A DNA stretch of 28,845 nt from a virus. The translations under genes were made by a program, and so were the position numbers. Shown here one piece after another: positions 23,143-28,845 of this stretch. Under the pieces are notes generated by a model, which was given only the letters and a program-made list of their open reading frames with translations, had not been told where the DNA came from and ran no database searches. The stretch is from the IMG/VR virus record IMGVR_UViG_3300009183_000282, positions 1-28,845 of that record; one strand, written 5' to 3'. The number at the start of each line of letters is the position of its first letter. Within the stretch, counting starts at the first letter, position 1.

Positions 23143-24085
23143 AAGACTCGTCCCAATCATCAACCATCGCCGCCAAGTTGGATTTCTTGGCAGGCACGGC
23201 ACTCGGCTTCTTCTCTTCCTTACGCACAGTAGGCTCTTCGCTTTCCTCCTCCACAGCAGGCTTAGTTTTCTTTGCCTTTGGTGCAGGTGCTGGCGGCTCT
23301 TCATCCTCAGCTTCAACCTTGGCAGGGCGTGTACCAGCAATAGCCAGAGGAGCCGCCACAGTCGGGGCTTTCGGCATCGTCATCGCAATAGCGCGTTTGG
23401 CTTCTGCGGACTCAGCCTTAACAGAGATTGTTTCGTACTCGTCTTCGTTCAACCAGCGCATCTCTTTGAAGAACAGCTTGGGGCTTTCAGACTTGGTATC
23501 GAACTTCAAGCGGGTCACAACCAAGCTTGGGTCGATAGGTTCTTGCTGTGCCATCAACCACTTGATATACGCCTGTAATGGGCGGTTCTCGCCTTCGCCA
23601 TCACCAAAGATAGACTTGGCTGGCAGAGTCAACTGGAGAATGTCTCCGTCCATGTCATTGGCCAACACTACTGCAACACGTTGCTGGTAGCGGCAAGCGC
23701 GGCTGTTACCCAGACCAGAGCCAGCGATGTTTTGTTTGCAGTCCTTACAGTTGGAGTGCTGTTTGTTACCCGCATCAGCAGAGGGCGTTTTGCCATCAGC
23801 AGACCAGCAGTCAGGCGCAGAGACCTCACCATCGTATGCCTTGGCATAAAAAACGCGTCCGATCTCAGGCGCGGCGGCAACAAACACAACGTCCAGATAA
23901 CGCTCTTCAATTGAAGCGATCTCTTTACCGCCGCTGTACAAGCGGAACACGCCGCCTTTGATTGAGATACGCTTTGTGTTATCTACATTACCGCCAGCCA
24001 AAGCTTTGGCTACTGAAGACATGCCGTCACGGTTCTTTGCAAACGCGGGTACGTTTGCCTTGTTAAAAAGTGTCACATTAGTCAT
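23141..24085 (-). CDS. Probable phage ssDNA-binding protein with zinc knuckle
   Basis: A 314-residue protein. R-I-S-I-K-G-G-V-F-R-L-Y-S-G-G-K (39-54) and R-Y-L-D-V-V-F-V-A-A-A-P (62-73) are OB-like beta segments. C93, C113, C116 and C131 (C-W, C-x2-C, R-A-C-R-Y) form a plausible zinc site. L-Q-A-Y-I-K-W-L and R-L-K-F-D-T-K-S-E-S-P-K-L-F-F follow. From about 240 the chain is a low-complexity Ala/Pro/Lys/Glu linker ending in the acidic tip D-D-W-D-E-S, like the tails by which SSBs recruit partners. I recognise the family as a conserved phage replication-operon protein; the SSB role is inferred. AGGAG lies 9 bases before the ATG. Confidence 0.65.
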   Translation of the reverse strand: MTNVTLFNKANVPAFAKNRDGMSSVAKALAGGNVDNTKRISIKGGVFRLYSGGKEIASIEERYLDVVFVAAAPEIGRVFYAKAYDGEVSAPDCWSADGKTPSADAGNKQHSNCKDCKQNIAGSGLGNSRACRYQQRVAVVLANDMDGDILQLTLPAKSIFGDGEGENRPLQAYIKWLMAQQEPIDPSLVVTRLKFDTKSESPKLFFKEMRWLNEDEYETISVKAESAEAKRAIAMTMPKAPTVAAPLAIAGTRPAKVEAEDEEPPAPAPKAKKTKPAVEEESEEPTVRKEEKKPSAVPAKKSNLAAMVDDWDES

Positions 24086-24101
24086 GTGATGATTCTCCTG
24101 A

Positions 24102-24551
24102 TTACTTGGTTGGTTTGCGAACAGAGATTGCGTACTCAGTCATTGAGTTCAATCCGGGTGGTACGAGGCCGGGGTTATCTTCAAGAAATGTCGCCATGTT
24201 GGTCTGCGCAATACGCTTCTCCAACAAGTCAACGGCTTCGTGTTGAAGCACGAATGTCTTGAATGAATCCCAGTCTTGTGTGTTGTAGCGTGTCTTGGTA
24301 GACAGCACCACAGTGCCTTGGTCAGTGCGCACAGAGGACATGCCCAGTGCAAGCATCTGATCTTTGAGTGCGATCTTTACGACATCTTGTTGCCGCTTGA
24401 TTTCCTCAACTTCGTTTTCGTACGCTTGAGTCAGCTCTTGAATTCGAGCCGCCATCTTACGGTACACCTTTGCCAACTTATCCATTGGGACGTTGACTAA
24501 CTCATTGCTCTCCGTTTGTGCGGGAGCATCATCTTCGACTGTTGTAGTCAT
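24102..24551 (-). CDS. Coiled-coil replication/recombination-region protein
   Basis: A 149-residue protein with AGGAG 7 bases upstream. After an acidic N-terminus, residues about 25-75 are a charged helix (L-A-K-V-Y-R-K-M-A-A-R-I-Q-E-L, then E-N-E-V-E-E-I-K-R-Q-Q). T-D-Q-G-T-V-V-L-S-T-K-T-R-Y (76-89), D-W-D-S-F-K-T-F-V and L-L-E-K-R-I follow, then P-P-G-L-N. The helix followed by G-x-G/T-x-V-x-x-x-x-x-T-R-Y and a terminal P-P-G-x-N recurs in small phage proteins next to SSB-like genes, similar in layout to Gam- or gp157-like proteins. No direct proof of function. It is the first gene after a candidate promoter. Confidence 0.55.
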   Translation of the reverse strand: MTTTVEDDAPAQTESNELVNVPMDKLAKVYRKMAARIQELTQAYENEVEEIKRQQDVVKIALKDQMLALGMSSVRTDQGTVVLSTKTRYNTQDWDSFKTFVLQHEAVDLLEKRIAQTNMATFLEDNPGLVPPGLNSMTEYAISVRKPTK

Positions 24552-24584
24552 TTGCTTCTCCTGTTTTTTTGTCTAACGTTTAAC

Positions 24585-24612
24585 ATCATACACGGAACAA
24601 ATCCAAACGCAA
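24585..24612 (-). promoter_or_regulatory. Candidate sigma70-like promoter for the 24551-to-19541 gene set
   Basis: In the 70-base gap between the SNF2 helicase stop and the coiled-coil gene, the - strand carries TTGCGT (24612-24607), a 16-base spacer and TATGAT (24590-24585). The -10 matches TATAAT at 5 of 6; the -35 keeps TTG. This is the longest gap on the - strand, where a second early transcript could begin. No operator or terminator is evident. Confidence 0.4.
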
Positions 24613-24621
24613 CTCCTTTCT

Positions 24622-26184
24622 TTAAATATTTTTTACTTCGCTATCAAACATATCTACCAGCAACTTGTGGTCAGTAACTTTACCGTCCATTGCCTTGAAT
24701 AGTTTTTTCTCAATAGGGCTTGACTCAATGTGTACCACAGTAACTTTGTCAGAGTTTTGACCTTTACGATCTGCGCGAGCAATACATTGCGTGTACATCT
24801 CCACGCTCATCAGAGGCCCAAAGAACACAACAGTATCTGCGGCAGTTAGGGTAATCCCGTGAGCTGTTGCTTGCGGCTGCATAACCAACACGCGTATCTT
24901 GTCAGTTGTCTGAAAGTCTCCAATGATTTGTCCGCGCTTGCTGGCGCTCACGTCGCCATGAATTTGTCCCACGGCGTAGCCCTGCTTGGTGAGGTGCGTG
25001 ACGATGGTGTCAATGCTTGATCTGAACAGCGCAAAGATGATGACCTTGCGTTCGGTCTCCTCCAACACTTCGTCCAGCACATTCAGTCGAGGAGATGCGT
25101 CGAACTCCACAACTTCCTTGTCGTCTGTGTATGCGGCTCCACAGGATATTTGCAACAGTTTGTTGACTGCTACACCTGCGTTGACTGCGCTGATTGTTTC
25201 TCCAGCCGCACGTACCATCATCTGCTCTTTCAACATCCGGTAGTACTTGTTCTGCTGTGGTGTCATCGGCACTTCGCGTGTTACTGTGATGACTGGCGGC
25301 AAGTCAAGACACTGACCTTTTGTGAAACGGATTGCTGGTTGCAAAGCTTCGTACACCATTGACCTTGAGTTTTCTTTTGGCATCCACTTGAACATAGTGA
25401 TCTTGTTCATCACCTTGTCGCGCCATGCTGTTTGAAACTTAGGCACACCGCTTGGGTTAACAAGCTTTGCAAGGCCGTACGCATCAACAGGCGATTGAGA
25501 TGCAGGAGTACCGGTCATCATCCACAGGTATGTCTCAGGCTTGATGATAGATGCCAGCGCCTTCCAACGCCGCGTTGATGGGTTCTTGTACGCGTTGGCC
25601 TCATCAACAATAACTAAATCAAAACGACCATCGTTGCGTATCTCATCAGCAATCAAATTCAGACCATCGTAGTTGGCAATGACGATCTCGTAGTCACGCT
25701 GAATCATTTCAATTCGACGTGCGGCTTGTTGATGGTGAGCGACGATGGCGCTTCTGTGCATGGTGCTGTTCATGATGTCGCCCATCCACGCGCTGTGCAT
25801 GATTGATAGAGGACACAACACCAACACCCTACGCACTTCACCACGTTCAATCAAGTAGTCAGCCGCCCACAATGCAGAGAGCGTCTTACCAGTGCCGGGG
25901 TCATTAAAACAGAACGCTCTGCGATGCAATGTCAAGAATGCCGCTGTTTCAATTTGGTGATCCATTGGCTTGTACTTGCCCGGCCAACCATAGCGTCCTT
26001 TGATTGGAGACGGTACATCTTTGACACCAAGGTTCTTCAGCACTCTGCTCTCATCAAGTCCCCAGTACACAGCAACTTGATAGATGCCATCTTCATGGCC
26101 GAGCACTTTGTGTTTTGGAATGATGCTGTATTTGTTTGGGTCGCGTGTGCGCAGTATCAGCGCCTTGTTGTCAACTATCTCCAT
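24622..26184 (-). CDS. SNF2-type DEAD/DEAH-box helicase
   Basis: A 520-residue SF2 ATPase. M74-D-H-Q-I-E-T (Q-like element), Walker A N-D-P-G97-T-G-K100-T, V-L-V-L-C-P-L-S-I (motif Ia), Walker B V-I-V-D194-E-A-N (DEAN rather than DEAH), T224-G-T-P (motif III), K-V-I-I-F-A-L-F-R (motif IV), I-H-G-D and Q466-C-I-A-R470-A-D-R473-K-G-Q (motif VI) are all present in order. The R-x-x-R-x-G-Q close is typical of the SNF2 family. Phage versions act in replication or recombination by remodelling DNA or moving proteins on it. Its ATG overlaps the end of the preceding gene by 14 bases. Length is normal for a minimal phage SNF2 protein. Confidence 0.88.
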   Translation of the reverse strand: MEIVDNKALILRTRDPNKYSIIPKHKVLGHEDGIYQVAVYWGLDESRVLKNLGVKDVPSPIKGRYGWPGKYKPMDHQIETAAFLTLHRRAFCFNDPGTGKTLSALWAADYLIERGEVRRVLVLCPLSIMHSAWMGDIMNSTMHRSAIVAHHQQAARRIEMIQRDYEIVIANYDGLNLIADEIRNDGRFDLVIVDEANAYKNPSTRRWKALASIIKPETYLWMMTGTPASQSPVDAYGLAKLVNPSGVPKFQTAWRDKVMNKITMFKWMPKENSRSMVYEALQPAIRFTKGQCLDLPPVITVTREVPMTPQQNKYYRMLKEQMMVRAAGETISAVNAGVAVNKLLQISCGAAYTDDKEVVEFDASPRLNVLDEVLEETERKVIIFALFRSSIDTIVTHLTKQGYAVGQIHGDVSASKRGQIIGDFQTTDKIRVLVMQPQATAHGITLTAADTVVFFGPLMSVEMYTQCIARADRKGQNSDKVTVVHIESSPIEKKLFKAMDGKVTDHKLLVDMFDSEVKNI

Positions 26185-26458
26185 GTTCTTTTTCCAGTAA
26201 GTAGTAGTGTATTCTTGCGTCCAGCTCCATACGGTTTATTGTTTCGTGGCGAATTAGTTTTCTATTTGCCAACTCTTGTGCAACCTTTGCAATGTCATCA
26301 AACCTGATTTCGTACAACTCTTTCAACGTCACGTTGCGAGCACCAAACCTAACCATCCACAGGTTGCGCAGTGTTTCAGTTGGTACGTCTTCAAGGCCTG
26401 TGTCTAGACGCACGTGTAACTCCAACGTTGTTTCTGGGTCTCCAAAATATGCCATCAT
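26171..26458 (-). CDS. Small phage protein, tandem paralogue copy 3
   Basis: A 95-residue protein starting at ATG 26458 (an ATGA overlap with copy 2; GGAGG close upstream). The longer upstream reading is a shadow. The core V-P-T-E-T-L-R-N-L-W-M-V-R-F-G-A-R-N-V-T-L-K-E-L matches the W-x-x-x-F-x-x-x-W/N-V cores of the two upstream neighbours. A charged helix follows (I-A-K-V-A-Q-E-L-A-N-R-K-L-I), ending in H-Y-Y-L-L-E-K-E-H. Function is unknown. It is the most diverged of the three: the second Trp is replaced by Asn. It overlaps the SNF2 helicase start. Confidence 0.6.
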   Translation of the reverse strand: MMAYFGDPETTLELHVRLDTGLEDVPTETLRNLWMVRFGARNVTLKELYEIRFDDIAKVAQELANRKLIRHETINRMELDARIHYYLLEKEHGDS

Positions 26459-26850
26459 GCGTCCTCCCTCAACCGCGCCCACGGCGTGTTGCTACCATTG
26501 AACTCGACTTCTTCCATGAGTTTGTTTCTGTGCAGTCTTCCCGATGCGTCCGACCAGAACTCTTCGTCTAGCTCAGATACATCAACCCATTTATCCTCAA
26601 ACTTTATACGCCACATATCTACCAGTCTTGATAGGGGAATGGCATACGCTTCACGTTTGTTGGGGTCGTCTACGCCGCGCATGTTGCTTACTATTTGTGA
26701 TCTTTGTTTTACTATTCTTCCCCCATACACATTCTGTGCTGCTTGCATGCCCATGTTCTGCATACCTGCATTTTGTGATCCTTGTGCTGCGTTAGCGTAA
26801 GCCTCTAATCTTTCTGTAAGTTGTTGACCTAAGTTTTTCATTTTTCCCAT
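26455..26850 (-). CDS. Small phage protein, tandem paralogue copy 2
   Basis: A 131-residue protein with AGGAG before ATG 26850. Residues 1-55 are Gln/Asn/Met/Ala-rich and probably disordered. Then comes G-G-R-I-V-K-Q-R, and from about 80 the core Y-A-I-P-L-S-R-L-V-D-M-W-R-I-K-F-E-D-K-W-V-D-V-S-E-L. The E-F-W-S-D-A-S-G-R-L segment and an acidic/aromatic end follow. The core aligns with the genes on either side (I-P-x-x-R-L-x-D-x-W-x-x-x-F-x-x-x-W-[VI]-D). No known domain. Its 17-base start region is identical to that of the coiled-coil gene at 24551. Confidence 0.6.
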   Translation of the reverse strand: MGKMKNLGQQLTERLEAYANAAQGSQNAGMQNMGMQAAQNVYGGRIVKQRSQIVSNMRGVDDPNKREAYAIPLSRLVDMWRIKFEDKWVDVSELDEEFWSDASGRLHRNKLMEEVEFNGSNTPWARLREDA

Positions 26851-26862
26851 TTGCTTCTCCTG

Positions 26863-27240
26863 TTATTGCTCGGGCATGCGGCACACGTACCGCGCTCTGT
26901 CTGTTAAGAAATGGACTTCAACTTCTCCGAGTTGTTTAAGTCTCCTAAACGCGTGGCTAAAGAACTCATCGCCCTCTAATGTTTCTAAATCTATCCACCT
27001 GTTTCCGAAACGTGTTACCCACACATCAATTAGTCTGCCAACAGGGATATTGAATGCTTCACTCTCAAGCATCGCGCTTGTGATTTCACTCTCAACAACA
27101 CGCTTTGCTCTCAGCGTCCCATCATTTGATACTGTGGTCAGACTTCCGAGCGAAGCTCCTGTTATTTGAAGCGGACTTGACCCTGAGATTGCTCCGGGTT
27201 GTAGCACCACCTTTTGAAAGGGGTTGTTTATGATCGACAT
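26863..27240 (-). CDS. Small phage protein, tandem paralogue copy 1
   Basis: A 125-residue protein. I chose ATG 27240: AAGGAG lies 9 bases upstream, whereas the in-frame ATG at 27249 touches the SD directly. The first 40 residues (N-N-P-F-Q-K-V-V-L-Q-P-G) overlap the HNH gene in another frame. The core is F-N-I-P-V-G-R-L-I-D-V-W-V-T-R-F-G-N-R-W-I-D-L-E-T-L, followed by F-F-S-H-A-F-R-R-L and E-V-E-V-H-F-L, matching copy 2. Function is unknown; small size and an aromatic core fit a compact alpha/beta protein. Confidence 0.6.
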   Translation of the reverse strand: MSIINNPFQKVVLQPGAISGSSPLQITGASLGSLTTVSNDGTLRAKRVVESEITSAMLESEAFNIPVGRLIDVWVTRFGNRWIDLETLEGDEFFSHAFRRLKQLGEVEVHFLTDRARYVCRMPEQ

Positions 27241-27382
27241 CTTTTCCATCTCCTTTTTGTACGACACCCTCTTTCATAAGCATTGCGCGTGCTTTGTTTC
27301 GAGCGGCTCGTTTTTTAATGATCTCTGGTTTTTGTTCGTACTTGGCGTACGACGGACGGTCTGCTGGATTCTTATAAGGCAT
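27122..27382 (-). CDS. Small HNH endonuclease-like protein
   Basis: An 86-residue protein with AGGG 7 bases before ATG 27382. A Lys/Arg-rich helix (I-I-K-K-R-A-A-R-N-K-A-R-A) leads to D-V-D50-H51-K-Q-P-L-S-K-G-G, T-R-S-N65-L-R-V and S-N-N74-R-S-F, the D-H...N...N/R arrangement of HNH nucleases. No C-x2-C zinc pairs are seen. Phage HNH proteins of this size may nick DNA or assist packaging; here it sits among recombination genes. It could also be a remnant of a homing endonuclease, though no intron signs are present. The C-terminus overlaps the next gene by 119 bases. Confidence 0.72.
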   Translation of the reverse strand: MPYKNPADRPSYAKYEQKPEIIKKRAARNKARAMLMKEGVVQKGDGKDVDHKQPLSKGGATTRSNLRVKSASNNRSFARKSDHSIK

Positions 27383-27391
27383 GAGTGTTCC

Positions 27392-28057
27392 CTAATGTTT
27401 TGGATTGAACTCGCATGTTTTCACCGGACACCAACCGCACAGAGGCGTTTGGTTTGGGTTCCACACATCGTTTGCGAATGAGGCTTCCAGTCTAGCGTAG
27501 CGTTCACGATAGTTCCACCAGTGCTTAGCCGCTTCGTCTGCTGTCATTGACATCTTCACAATGTCATTCTTTACAAGAAACAACAGCGCGGAGTTAACCT
27601 TGCGTATGTGGGGGAAGTGCGCGAACACCATGATTGACATGAGCACAAGCTGATCGCGGTCTGGGTATTTGTTGTTGCCGGTCTTGTAGTCTGCCACCCA
27701 TGCGGTCAGGTTCTCGTCATCAACAATTAACAAGTCTGCGATGCCACGCACCCACACGTTATCTGCTTTCCAACTTGTTGGCAAGAGGTCGGTCGTCAAC
27801 GCCATCTCGTACTCAGCCAGCTTGCGGCCAGACTTATTCAGCAACGCGTCCACCACAGGTTTGAACTGCGCGTACTCAGGAGGGATGGGTGTGCCGTCCT
27901 TGACATACAACTCAAGTGCTTCGTGGACTTGATTGCCGTACCGCGTTGCCTCAGTCTCTGTGAACGGATAGTTCTTGAGTACTTTGACTTCTTGGTAGCG
28001 GCGCTGACAACCCTCAAAGTCTTTGAGGGAGGAGTGTGACCATGCTGGTTTTTTCAT
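27392..28057 (-). CDS. PD-(D/E)XK nuclease, Cas4/RecB-like, with Fe-S cysteines
   Basis: A 221-residue protein; I start at ATG 28057 (M-K-K-P-A-W-S-H-S-S-L), which overlaps the previous stop as ATGA. C17 in F-E-G-C-Q-R-R-Y, then G-N-Q-V-H45-E-A-L-E-L, V-R-G-I-A-D108-L-L, A-D123-Y-K125-T-G and Q136-L-V-L-M are the RecB-nuclease motifs in order. C207, C210 and C215 at the end (C-G-W-C-P-V-K-T-C) pair with C17 as the four cysteines of a 4Fe-4S cluster in Cas4/AddB-type nucleases. It would resect or trim DNA ends during phage recombination and replication. No CRISPR array or cas1/cas2 is in the window, so it is not a CRISPR component here. Confidence 0.85.
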   Translation of the reverse strand: MKKPAWSHSSLKDFEGCQRRYQEVKVLKNYPFTETEATRYGNQVHEALELYVKDGTPIPPEYAQFKPVVDALLNKSGRKLAEYEMALTTDLLPTSWKADNVWVRGIADLLIVDDENLTAWVADYKTGNNKYPDRDQLVLMSIMVFAHFPHIRKVNSALLFLVKNDIVKMSMTADEAAKHWWNYRERYARLEASFANDVWNPNQTPLCGWCPVKTCEFNPKH

Positions 28058-28350
28058 AGTTGGGCTGAGGTTACAGATAGGGATAAGCGGTTGGCAAAGG
28101 CTGTCACAAACTTCTCGTCGTAACACAGTTCGTGCCCCATGTCATGGAGTACTGCGTGCGTCAACTCATGCCAGAACGTGTCAGCCATTTCTTCTTTGCC
28201 GAGCTTAATGCCCTGCTCGTCATGTGTCGCCATCCAGATGATGCCGTGCTGATAGTCAATAGCGGCAAGGGTGTTCTTTGTCCTTGCTTTCTTGACTTGG
28301 ATGATTGCGTAGGTCTTGGTGCCTACTGTGATTTTCTTGGGTATGTGCAT
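28054..28350 (-). CDS. Small HExxH zinc-peptidase-like protein
   Basis: A 98-residue protein with AAGGAG 6 bases before its ATG. The core is T-F-W-H61-E62-L-T-H65-A-V-L-H-D-M-G-H-E-L-C-Y-D-E79-K-F-V, an HExxH zinc site with a downstream acidic residue as possible third ligand, followed by an amphipathic helix. Beta strands precede it (K-T-Y-A-I-I-Q-V, H-G-I-I-W-M-A). This is the layout of minimal ImmA/SprT-like zincins common in phage early regions. Its target is unknown; repressor or host-protein cleavage, or a non-catalytic role, are all possible. Confidence 0.7.
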   Translation of the reverse strand: MHIPKKITVGTKTYAIIQVKKARTKNTLAAIDYQHGIIWMATHDEQGIKLGKEEMADTFWHELTHAVLHDMGHELCYDEKFVTAFANRLSLSVTSAQL

Positions 28351-28360
28351 GTGCTTCTCC

Positions 28361-28845
28361 TTATGATTTTGCTAACCCGTACCTACGGTGAGCGCCACCG
28401 TCAGCGGCCAGAGGTATCCCCGGCATGTAACTCGGCTCCATAGTCATCTGCGCCAAGACCCAAGTCTTAGCGTCAGCAACTTCTTCGTCCGGTACAACAG
28501 CGATTAACTCGTCGTGCACCGTGCCAGCGATGGGGTAATTCTTCGATACCCTCAACATGCCATCCGTCATCACGATTCTGGCAAGCGCTTGCGTTACATT
28601 GTTCGTTATCTTACCTGCATACAACTTCGTTGCACGCTCTCCGTACACCCACTGCGGTTTACCATTATCTCCCTGTTCGAGACGAAGGTTGGGGTACAGA
28701 AGTTTCATTCCGTTTGGTAATTCTATCTCGCCTTTGCGGAATGTCAAACACTTGTAAGTATATTCCTTACCGCCATACAGGCTCGTCTCAATCAGTTGTC
28801 CAAGCATCGCCCAAAAGTCAACCACGGGCGTAGCCGTAGATCGGT
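28361..28845 (-). CDS. DNA polymerase I (family A), C-terminal end only
   Basis: The frame runs in from the right edge without a stop and ends at 28361; about 161 residues are seen. K-L-Y-A-G-K-I-T-N-N-V-T-Q-A-L-A-R is the N-x-x-Q-x-x-A-A/R helix after the finger domain, and G-T-V-H-D-E-L-I-A-V-V-P is motif C (V-H-D-E), whose Asp binds catalytic metal. E-L-P-N-G-M-K-L-L-Y-P-N-L-R is the usual strand region of T7-like phage polymerases. Motifs A and B and any exonuclease domain lie outside. The internal GTG at 28825 is not a true start. Replicative role in phage DNA synthesis. Confidence 0.85.
   Translation of the reverse strand, partial: RSTATPVVDFWAMLGQLIETSLYGGKEYTYKCLTFRKGEIELPNGMKLLYPNLRLEQGDNGKPQWVYGERATKLYAGKITNNVTQALARIVMTDGMLRVSKNYPIAGTVHDELIAVVPDEEVADAKTWVLAQMTMEPSYMPGIPLAADGGAHRRYGLAKS

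Noticed and set aside
23113-23340. Longer N-terminus for the HTH protein
   Set aside because: The extra part is Arg/Leu-rich antisense-like composition overlapping the ssDNA-binding-like gene in another frame; homologous-looking sequence begins at M-A-Y-S.
24548-24589. 13-codon leader reading frame (M-M-L-N-V-R...) ending at the start of the coiled-coil gene
   Set aside because: Its ATG overlaps the candidate -10 box, so it would not be on that transcript, and the nearest SD is 23 bases away.
27392-28057. Cas4-like protein as evidence for a CRISPR system
   Set aside because: No repeat-spacer array or cas1/cas2 genes are present in the window; phages often carry stand-alone Cas4/RecB-like nucleases.

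Overview
The window is a stretch of a tailed double-stranded DNA phage genome, probably an uncultured podovirus-like caudovirus of a Gram-negative host. The call rests on a late/structural block on the + strand (1-19620) meeting an early/replication block on the - strand (28845-19541), tight stop/start overlaps throughout, and the absence of cellular housekeeping genes or tRNAs. The terminase, portal, capsid and most of the DNA polymerase must lie outside the window. Host assignment is not possible from this sequence alone.

Left block (+). The end of an Ala/Gln-rich protein (2-79) is followed by a tail-fibre-like protein and a small companion (82-956). Next is a compact lysis/membrane module (960-2868): two overlapping membrane proteins, a GTA-type 3TM holin-like protein, a two-helix membrane protein and an M15 peptidase endolysin. 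A large tail protein resembling P22 gp10 stabilisation proteins follows (2871-5249). Then come small virion-associated proteins, two GNAT-like proteins, three disordered Ala/Gln/Gly-rich internal-virion candidates, and a 3167-residue polyvalent protein (10117-19620). In the giant protein I recognise an N-terminal hydrophobic segment, coiled coils, an HExxH metallopeptidase-like domain, an ADP-ribosyltransferase-like domain and a C-terminal region resembling LPD38. The order (gp10-like, then ejection-type proteins ending in the largest) resembles the P22 10-26-14-7-20-16 order. By inference these are DNA-ejection proteins that carry effector domains into the host.

Right block (-), in transcription order from the right edge: the end of a family A DNA polymerase, a small HExxH zinc-peptidase-like protein, a Cas4/RecB-like PD-(D/E)XK nuclease with probable Fe-S cysteines, a small HNH endonuclease, three tandem related small proteins, and an SNF2-type helicase. 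A candidate sigma70-like promoter follows. Then come a coiled-coil protein, a zinc-knuckle ssDNA-binding-like protein, a small HTH protein, a small acidic protein, an AEP primase/DUF927 helicase fusion, and a small last gene that overlaps the end of the giant gene in antisense.

The most interesting points are the giant polyvalent protein, with two F-S-R tripeptides bracketing its peptidase and transferase domains; a T4 gene 38-like arrangement in which a UUCG hairpin sits between Shine-Dalgarno and AUG (23110-23142); a probable ATT start directly after an in-frame stop (954-962); the tandem triplicated gene set (26171-27240); and the antisense overlap at the convergent junction. No CRISPR array, insertion sequence, tRNA or rRNA was seen. 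No stretch longer than 300 bases lacks a gene.
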